Shown: piece after piece, positions 30,801 to 38,500 of the stretch | Position numbering within the stretch: position 1 is the stretch's first letter | How the letters are laid out: each line of letters begins with the position of its first letter | Assembly (NCBI RefSeq): GCF_001650495.1 | Contig: NZ_LWCS01000047.1 | Coordinates: 1 to 39,276, forward strand | Reading direction: 5' to 3' | DNA length: 39,276 nt | Source: Mycolicibacterium iranicum | GTDB lineage: Bacteria > Actinomycetota > Actinomycetes > Mycobacteriales > Mycobacteriaceae | Notes under the pieces: model-generated | Seen by the model: the letters and a program-made list of their open reading frames with translations, nothing else | What the model was told of the DNA's origin: nothing | The model's database searches: none | Made by a program: the position numbers and the translations under genes

Positions 30801-30814
30801 GCCAGCCGTCTCAT
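27806..30814 (-). CDS. mmpL10: MmpL-family lipid transporter, MmpL10-like
   Basis: A 1002-residue RND-type transporter with twelve expected membrane segments in two halves. The first half holds the large extracellular loop after WPWAVIGVWIAMAVAL, then VAIAVMVLLVLFVVYRSVV and the following helices. The second half begins after LVLVLLAGCAIFV, has a long loop with coiled-coil-like segments (GERRGDLNTLAEGADTLADSL...) and ends with the AASMSGLLFSSIG helix group and FVVRTITVPAIAALVG. In M. smegmatis MmpL10 exports the diacyltrehalose precursor for polyphleate assembly. I prefer the ATG at 30814 (MRRLADVVVRWPW) to an upstream in-frame GTG at 30835. It lies 62 bases after papA and 88 bases before the ligase gene. 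Confidence 0.92.
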   Translation of the reverse strand: MRRLADVVVRWPWAVIGVWIAMAVALPLTVPSLGEMAAKHPLVILPGDAPSSVTAKKMSEAFDEPGADNLLVVAFINEAGLEPADEATYRQVVDAVRDDVTDVVSVQDFVSTPQLRQFLTSEDKTTWVLPIGLVGELGTPRAFEAFNRVADIVKHEVPDDSAGRNLDVYITGPAATAADLTVAGEQDRLPIEVAIAVMVLLVLFVVYRSVVTMLLPLVTIGSSLLIAQGLVAAYSQLTGAGVSNQSVVFLSAIMAGAGTDYAVFLISRYHDYVRSGDDPDRAVRAAMISIGKVITASALTVGITFLVMNFAQMGVFRTIGVSAAIGIGVAYLAGVTLLPAILVLAGPRGWVKPRRELTARFWRRSGIRIVRRPVPHLVASVLVLVLLAGCAIFVRFNYDDRKVVDASAPSSVGYAAMEKHFPISQSIPQYILIQSPRDLRTPQALADLEQMASRIAQLPDVSLISGITRPLGEVPPEFRATFQAGIVGDRLAAGSAQIGERRGDLNTLAEGADTLADSLGDVRAQVDDIAPTLAGLIDTFSSVRTEYGGDKLVRDVATAAKLVDSVNRLGLSMGLNFRAVKDMFAWIGPVLTALQGNRVCDANPSCVDTRMQFEKLVAARDEGRVDEINTLAGQLQGVDDRQSLTATVNQLNAAMATLTKAISAMGLDTPAGARNGLAELEDGADRLADGSRQVAGGVDELVEQIKVMADGLDQAAAFLLTMRNDASSSNMAGFSIPAEVLGAVEFQKAAAAYISPDGHSVRYLVQTKLNPFSSEAMDQVNTISDIARGAQPNTALSDATISMGGFPAALRDTRDYYERDIRFIIAATLIVVLLTLMVLLRSVIAPLYLVGSVVLSYFAAIGIGVLTFQFLLGQELHWSVAPLAFVVLVAVGADYNMLFVSRMRDESPRSIRYGIIRTLSSTGGVITAAGLIFAASMSGLLFSSIGIVIQGGFVIGVGILLDTFVVRTITVPAIAALVGRANWWPSKVNPPREQRLGVSAST

Positions 30815-30877
30815 CCCCTCACCCCCCGCCCGCACTCTGCGCGCCGCAAGAAATCCTCTCCCGCGAATTGCACCACG

Positions 30878-32299
30878 CTACGCGACGCGACCCCACGTCC
30901 CGCTGTCCGCGACAGATGCGCAGACCGACCTCATCGCCTGCATGTAGCGCTGCACCGACTTCTTTGCGATCGGGTTGTCTGGGTGCATGATCGCCATCAC
31001 CGTGCCCTCGCCGTACCGGAATATGTAGATCGTCAGCTGATAAGAAAAACGACCATCGGGATAGATGCCGATATTATTCGCGAGGCCCATTTCGCCCGCC
31101 GCCAGAATGGCGTTCAGTGGGGCGGCACCGCCGTGCAGGAAATTGGTGACCGGGAAATTTGGCCGCGGCCAATTCAGCGTCGGCTCCAATTCCAGCACCC
31201 GGTAATAGGGCACCTTCGCCATGTTCAAACCGGAATCGAAGGCGGCTTGCGCCGCACCGGCCGCTTCGGCGAATGAGGCCGCGCCGATCGGAACGGTGAT
31301 CGGGATCAGGCCGGTGAACCAGCCTTGCGTCATGAAATTGTCCGACGCTGTGCGCGAATCTCTCGGAGTGAGGCCGTAGAACGTCAGTGCGCCGGTCAAC
31401 TCGTGCTCGACCTGGGCCAGACATGCGAAAAGGCCTCCTACGAACCGCGCTCCCGCGCCCGAGGACGCCGTTTCGAAGCGCTCCGTCTGCGCGACGTCCA
31501 ACAGGACCTCGGAGGTCATCGTGCTCGTCGTGGACTCCGTGGGGCTGCCCAGCGGCAACGGGAACTCCGGGAATCCGTTGTCGTTCTCCTCGGCGAATTC
31601 GATCCACGTCTTGACGCCGGGCGAATCCACGGTCAGCTGGGAGGTGTACTCCCGCTCGCGGATGCAGAAGTCGTCGAAGCTTCCGGCTTCGGGAAGTACC
31701 AGCGCTGGGCCGCCGCCGCTGAGCGCGGAATACATCCCGTTGGCTTCCATCATCGTGGTGCCGATCAGCGTCGCGTCACCATGCACGTGATCCATTGCGG
31801 CAAAGAATGCGAAATAACCGTCGCTCTGAATGACCCCGAATGTGAAGCAGCCCCATTCCAACGGATTCGGAATGTCCACCACGTGCGCGCGAATCTCGTC
31901 GACGGTCATGGTGCCGTGGTCGACCGGAACGAATGCGATGTCCTCGGGGTCTTCCAGCGCGTGCCGGATGAACTGTCCGTCGGCGGTCCGCTCGAACCAG
32001 CTGCGGAACGTGTCGTGCCTCCGCAGATAGGCGTTGACGGCGTGGTCCATCGCGGCGATGTCGCACTCACCTGCCACCTCGCAGCTTGCGATGATCTGGC
32101 GGGAGAAGGTCCGACCTGCCGCGTTTCGTTCAAAATAGTTACGCAGGTGCTGGCCCTGCATGTAGCTGATCGGCACCGTGCTGACCGGCGCCTGGCTGGC
32201 CTTCTCGATGGACGCGGCCGTCGGATGCCACGAGGTGACCGACCCCGGATTCAGCGACCATTCCTCAAGTGCGCCAACCGTTATCTTCCCGATGCGCAA
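30878..32299 (-). CDS. papA3: PapA-family acyltransferase, PapA3-like
   Basis: The 473-residue enzyme is of the polyketide-associated acyltransferase (PapA) family (condensation-domain fold). It attaches acyl groups to trehalose; PapA3 makes the diacyltrehalose precursor in related loci. The motif His171-x3-Asp175 (DHVHGDA) is the catalytic HxxxD, and typical segments include YLRRHDTFRSWF, NPLEWGCFTFGV, SFDDFC, GLTPRDSRTASDNFMTQGWFTGLIPITVPI and NFPVTNFLHGG. The open frame runs upstream to 32914 across the divergent synthase. The natural start is a TTG at 32299 (MRIGKITVGALEEW, like other PapA3 starts), with AGGGGGA seven bases before it. Confidence 0.9.
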   Translation of the reverse strand: MRIGKITVGALEEWSLNPGSVTSWHPTAASIEKASQAPVSTVPISYMQGQHLRNYFERNAAGRTFSRQIIASCEVAGECDIAAMDHAVNAYLRRHDTFRSWFERTADGQFIRHALEDPEDIAFVPVDHGTMTVDEIRAHVVDIPNPLEWGCFTFGVIQSDGYFAFFAAMDHVHGDATLIGTTMMEANGMYSALSGGGPALVLPEAGSFDDFCIREREYTSQLTVDSPGVKTWIEFAEENDNGFPEFPLPLGSPTESTTSTMTSEVLLDVAQTERFETASSGAGARFVGGLFACLAQVEHELTGALTFYGLTPRDSRTASDNFMTQGWFTGLIPITVPIGAASFAEAAGAAQAAFDSGLNMAKVPYYRVLELEPTLNWPRPNFPVTNFLHGGAAPLNAILAAGEMGLANNIGIYPDGRFSYQLTIYIFRYGEGTVMAIMHPDNPIAKKSVQRYMQAMRSVCASVADSGTWGRVA

Positions 32300-32513
32300 T
32301 ACTGGGTCCCCCTGGTCCTTTTGCTTGGATCGGCTCCGGCCACCGCACTGTCGCTCGTCGCCGGATAAACATACCGAATACTGCGCCGTCATCGTCCGGC
32401 TAATTGGGAGAGCTCTGGACTGCGACACCACCCGGTCACGGGGCACAGTGGCATAGGATCCGTCCACATTCGGTCGTGGGGGTTTCACATTGATCGCGGG
32501 GGAGCACAGCCAC
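32300..32513. promoter_or_regulatory. Divergent promoter region of the trehalose polyphleate locus
   Basis: This 214-base spacer separates papA from the polyketide synthase. On the minus strand TATGTT (plus-strand AACATA, near 32368) is a possible -10 for papA; on the plus strand TAGGAT at 32454-32459 is a possible -10 for the synthase. The middle is less GC-rich than the genes. No convincing palindrome was seen. Confidence 0.4.
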
Positions 32514-35500
32514 ATGACACCTGACGAAGGGGCCGACGAGTCGGCACCACGCTTCGCGATCATCGGATACGCGGGCCGGTTCCCTGGTGCGCGGAACACC
32601 GACGAGTTCTGGGACGTGCTGCGGGAGGGACGCGACGCGATCTCAGAGGTCCCGATGGACCGCTGGGACGTGGACGAGTTCTTCGATCCCCAGCCCGGCA
32701 CCCCTGGCAAGGTCGCCACCCGCCGCGCGGGTTTCGTCGACGACGTGACCGGGTTCGACGCACCGTTCTTCGGCATGTCCACCCGCGAAGTTCGCCTGAT
32801 GGACCCGCAGCACCGGATCCTCCTCGAGACGGCGTGGCGTGCGATCGAGCATTCGGGCACAGCCCCGACGTCGCTGGCTGGCAGCAGCACAGGCGTCTTC
32901 ATCGGTCTGGCCACCCACGACTACCTGGGAATGGCCTCCGACGAGCTGACCTACCCCGAGATCGAGGCCTACATGGCCATCGGAACATCGAGCGCCGCGG
33001 CTGCCGGCCGCATCAGCTACCGGTTGGGACTGCAGGGTCCCGCCGTAGCCGTCGACACGGCGTGCAGCTCCTCACTGGTGGCGATCCACCAGGCGTGCCA
33101 GGCACTTCAGCTGGGTGAATGCGACCTGGCGCTGGCCGGCGGCGCGAACGTCATCCTGACCCCGGCGACCATGATCACGTTCTCCAACGCGCAAATGCTG
33201 TCGCCGGACGGCCGGTGCAAGACGTTCGACGCGGCCGCCGACGGCTACGTGCGTGGCGAGGGCTGCGGCGTCATCGTCGTCAAGCGTCTGGAGGACGCGC
33301 TGCGCGACGGTGACCGGATCCGGGCCGTGATCCGCGGCAGCGCGATCAACCAGGACGGCGCATCGGGCGGCCTGACGGTACCCAACGGTGTCGCCCAGCA
33401 GCGGGTCATCTCCGACGCGCTGGCGCGGGCCGGCCTCCAACCCCGCGACGTCAGCTATCTGGAGGCGCACGGCACCGGAACCTCGCTGGGCGATCCGATC
33501 GAGGCGCAGGCGGCAGGCGAGGTCCTGGGCGCCGGACGCGATCCCGGTCAGCCGCTGTTGATCGGCTCGGCCAAGACCAACATCGGCCACCTGGAGGCGG
33601 CCGCGGGAATCGCCGGGGTGATCAAGGTCATCTTGGCGCTCGAGCACGAGACGCTGCCCAAGCATCTGAACTTCGAGAATCCCTCGCCGCACATTCCCTG
33701 GGATCGGCTGGCCGTCGAGGTCGTCACCGAAACCACACCGTGGGAGCGCAACGCCAGGCCGCGCGTCGCCGGGGTGAGCTCGTTCGGCTTCGCCGGGACC
33801 AATGCGCACGTCATCCTCGAGGAGGCTCCCGAGACGGCCGCCGCTGAGCAGGCCGAGCCGCAGGGCTTCAGCGTCGTGCCGCTGTCCGCGCACACCCCCG
33901 CCGCTCTGGGGCGCATCGCCGACGACTACCGCGGCTGGCTCAACGCTCACCCGGAAGCCACGCTGGCCGACCTGTCCTACACCGCGGGCGCGGGCCGGGC
34001 TCATCTGGAGCACCGCGCCGCGCTGGTGGTCGACTCGCGGGACTCCGCCCTTGAGCTTCTGGGCGCGCTCGCCGACGATCGCCCGGCGCCCGGTCTGGTC
34101 CGCGGCGAATCTCACGACGTCCCCAAGACCGCGTGGCTGTTCACGGGCCAGGGCAGCCAGTACCCCGGCATGGCACGCGAACTGTTCGACACCGAGCCGG
34201 TGTTCGCCGAGACCCTGAAGCGGTGCGCGGACTCGGTCGCCGAGGTACTCGAAAAGCCATTGCTGGACGTGATTTTCGATGACGCTCGGGCGAGCGAAGC
34301 GACGGGAGATGATCTCGGGGCAGACACGTTGCGGCAGACCAGCTATGCCCAGCCCGCGCTGTTCGCGGTGGAGATGGGCTTGGCGCACCTCTGGCAGTCG
34401 TGGGGCTTCGAACCCGACGTGGTACTGGGTCACAGCGTCGGCCAGTACGCGGCGGCGTGCGTCGCAGGGGTGCTGAGCCTCGAAGACGGCATGCTGCTGA
34501 TGGCTGAACGTGGACGCCTCTTCGGCAGCCTGCCCGCGGGTGGCCGGATGGTGGCGGTGTTCGCCCCCGCCGAGCGGGTGGAACGTCTCACCGACGAGTA
34601 CCCGACAGTCTCGGTCGCCGCCTACAACGGCGCCAACACCGTATTGTCAGGCCCCGCTGGGGATCTCGAGAAGGCCGTTGCCGTGCTGGCCTCGGAAGGC
34701 GCCCGGTGCGACTGGCTGGAGACCAGCCATGCATTCCATTCAGCGCTGCTCGATCCGATCCTCGACGAATTCGAAACCTACGCTGCCAAGTTCAGTTTCT
34801 CTGCGCCCCAACGGATTCTGATCGACAACCGCACAGGTGACGCACTCGGCAGGAGCGTGAAGATCGACGGCGCCTACTGGCGCAGGCATGCACGCCAGCC
34901 CGTGCAGTTCACCAAGAGCGTGAAGACCCTCGCCGGCTTGAACTGCAAGGTCCTACTCGAGATCGGCCCCCAGCCGGTGCTCACGGCGGCGGCTCTGCGG
35001 GCCTGGCCCGATCCCGCGACCGCACCGCGTGCCATCGCCTCGCTGCGCCGAAACACCGCCGACCACAGGCAGATCACCGAGGCCGTCGCCGACGCGTACG
35101 TTCTGGGCCACGCGCCTGACTTCGCCGCATTCCGCCGCGCGAATGCCCGCAAACTCGACCTGCCCACCTATCCGTTCGAGCATCGCCAGTACTGGTTCAA
35201 CGACAGCGGCAACAAGAAGTCGCAACCACAGTCACGCGGGCCGCAGACTGAGGCGGTCCGCCTTCTCGAAGACGGACGCATCGAAGAGCTCGCCGTCCTT
35301 CTCGGCGGTACCGAAGGCGACACACAAACCCTCGATGTGCTCAGCAGGCTTGCCGCGCAACACAATCAGCAGCGCACGTCACAGACCATCGCCGATGACC
35401 GCTATGAGTTCCGGTGGCAGAAGTCCGCGACGCCGACAACGGCCGCCGACACCAGCTCGTGGATCCTGGTCGGCGACGACACCGACGCGCTGCAGCCCCT

Positions 35501-38500
35501 GGCCGATGTGTTGAGCGCCCGAGGCCTTCGGTACCAGATCCTGGGCCTCCCGGTTTCCGACGCGGACGAAGAGAAGTGCGCGGACGCCTTGCGCGCTGCG
35601 GCAGCGCAGGATTCGTCACTGCGCATCGTGGACGTCGCAGCCCTCGACGGCCAGACCGTCCCGTCCATGCAGGCACTGCTGCGGATGCAGCACCGCGTCC
35701 TCGGCGGAACCCGGCGCCTGCTGCGCGGCGCACTCGCCGCCGAACTGCGCAGCCCGGTCTGGGTGGTGACCCGTGGTGCCCAACACGTCACGGAGGCCGA
35801 CTCGGTGTCGCCGGACCAGAGCTGCCTGTGGGGCTTCGGGCGCGCCGCGGCCCTGGAACTGCCGCATCTATGGGGTGGGCTCGCCGACCTTTCCGCGGGC
35901 ACCTCGGACGAATGGTCCCGGCTCGTAGACCGGATCGCGGCCCCGCTCGACGCTGCGGCCCGGGAGGACCAGCTCGCGCTGCGCGATCAGAACGTCTACG
36001 TCCCCCGCCTGGTCCGCCGGCCGGCACAGTCGGGTGGCACACCGCTGCACTTGCGGGGCGAGGCAAGCTATCTCGTAACCGGGGGGTTGGGATCGATCGG
36101 CCTGGAGGTCGCCGGTTACCTGGCCGCCAACGGCGCCAGGCACCTGGTGCTGACCAGTCGTCGCATACCCGGCGAGGCAGCCCAGCAGCGCATCGACATA
36201 CTCGCTGCACAGCACGGCTGCGAGATCAGGGTCGTCACGGCCGACGTCGCCGACGCGCACCAGGTCGCGCGCCTGCTGACCACCGTCACCGCCGATCTGC
36301 CGCCCCTGGCGGGCATCGTCCACGCCGCCGGCGAGATCGGCACCACAGCGCTCACCAGCCTCGACGACGCGGAGTTGGATCGCGTCCTCGCCGGAAAGGT
36401 CTGGGGTGCATGGCATCTCAGCGAAGCGCTGGCGACGGCGAATCCTGACGTCAAGCTCGACTTCTTCCTCAGCACCTCGTCGATCGCCTCGGTGTGGGGC
36501 GGATACGGGCAGACCGCCTACGGCGCCGCCAACGCATTCCTGGACGCTCTGGCGCGGCGCCAGCGCGAGCAGGGCATCGCCGGAATCAGCGTCAACTTCG
36601 GTCCTTGGTCGACGGGCATGGCAGACGCGGAATCCCGTGCGCGCCTCGAGCAGCGCGGTATCAAGACACTGTCGCCCACCGATGCGCTGGCCGGCATGGC
36701 CGATGTGGCGGCATCGGCCGGGGCGCAAGGTGTCGTCGCCAAAGTCGACTGGTCGCGCTTCCTGCCCCTGTACCAGCAGGCGGGGCGCCGGTCCTTCCTC
36801 GCCGAACTCGAGCGCGAGGTACCCGGACTGCTGACGGCGGAGGCACCCGCGACGCGTTCGGGCAAGACCGCGCTGGTGGAGCGCCTCACCAATGCGCCTG
36901 TGCAGCAACGCCGCAAGCTTCTGATCGACTACCTGCGCAATGTGGTGGCCGAGGTGACCCGTGTCGACGCCATCGAGATCCGTGAGGACGCCGGGTTCTT
37001 CGACCTCGGCATGGATTCGCTGATGGCCGTGGAGTTGCGGCGTCACCTTGAGCAGGGCGTGGGCGTCGAGATTCCGGTGACGTTGGCGATGGATCATCCC
37101 CGGCTCTCGGATGTCGCCGACTATCTGCTCGGCGAGGTGCTCGGACTCAGCGAGGCCGCCGCGGCGCCCCGGCTCGCGTCGGCGGTGACGACGCACACCG
37201 ACGAACCGATCGCCATCGTCGCGGTGTCCTGCCGCTTCCCCGGCGCGCCCGATCCGGAGGCGTTCTGGGAGGTGTTGTCCGGCGGTGTCGACGCCATCCG
37301 GGAGGTCCCGGAGGACCGGTTCGACATCGACGAGTTCTACGATCCCGACCCGGATTCTCCGGGCAAGACGTACACCAGGTTCGGCGGATTCCTGGATGGC
37401 ATCGACGGTTTCGATCCCGAGTTCTTCGGCATCTCCCCGCGCGAAGCGGTCTGGATCGAGCCGCAGCAGCGGTTGATGCTGGAGACGGTGTGGGAGGGCC
37501 TGGAAAGGGCTGGATATTCGCCGGCAGCGTTGCGCGGCAGCCGCACCGGTGTGTTCGTCGGTGTCGCCGCCAACGAATACGCCCACCTGCTCTCGTCCGA
37601 GCCTATCGACAAGATCGAGCCGCACTTCATCACCGGTAATGCGCTCAACGCCATCTCGGGACGTGTCGCGTTCGCGCTCGGCTTCGAAGGTCCGGCCGTG
37701 GCCATCGACACGGCGTGCAGTTCGGCACTGGTAGCCGTGCATCAAGCCTGCCTGGCGCTGCGGGCCGACGACTGCGACATGGCACTGGCCGGCGGCGTGA
37801 ACGTCCTGCTGAGCCCGGTCACCGTGGTCGCGGCCTCGCGCGCCCGCATGCTGTCGCCTGTCGGGCGGTGCAAGACCTTCGACGCGTCGGCCGACGGCTA
37901 CGTGCGCAGCGAGGGCTGCGGCGTTCTGGTGCTCAAGCGGTTGAGCGACGCGCAGCGCGACGGGGACCAGATCCGCGCGGTCATCGCCGGCAGCGCGGTC
38001 AACCAGGACGGCGCGTCCAGCGGTCTGACGGTGCCGAACGGCGGTGCGCAGCAACGTCTCATCACGTCCGTCCTGGCCCGCGCCGGGCTGTCGGGCGGCG
38101 ACGTCGACTACCTTGAGGCGCACGGAACGGGTACCCCGCTGGGTGATCCGATCGAGGTGCAGGCTGCTGCCGCCGCCTATGGCGGGTCCCGAGATCCCGA
38201 CCGGCCCCTGCTGATGGGATCGGTGAAGACCAACATCGGCCATACCGAGTCCGCCTCCGGCGCAGCAGGTCTGATCAAGGTTGTGCTCTCGCTGCAGCAC
38301 CGCCTGCTGCCCAAGAGCCTGCATTTCGGCACCCCGTCGCCGCACATCCCGTGGGATTCGCTGCCGGTGCGGGTTGTCGGCGAGCCGATTCCGTGGGAGG
38401 CCAACGGCAGGCCCAGGCGTGCCGGGGTGAGCTCGTTCGGGTTCACCGGCACCAACGCCCATGTGCTGCTCGAGGAAGCGCCCGTGGTTCCGGCGCCGGC

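Noticed and set aside
35868..38462. Open frame of 864 residues antisense to the polyketide synthase
   Set aside because: The synthase frame shows intact catalytic residues over the whole stretch; the antisense product is a typical high-GC shadow.
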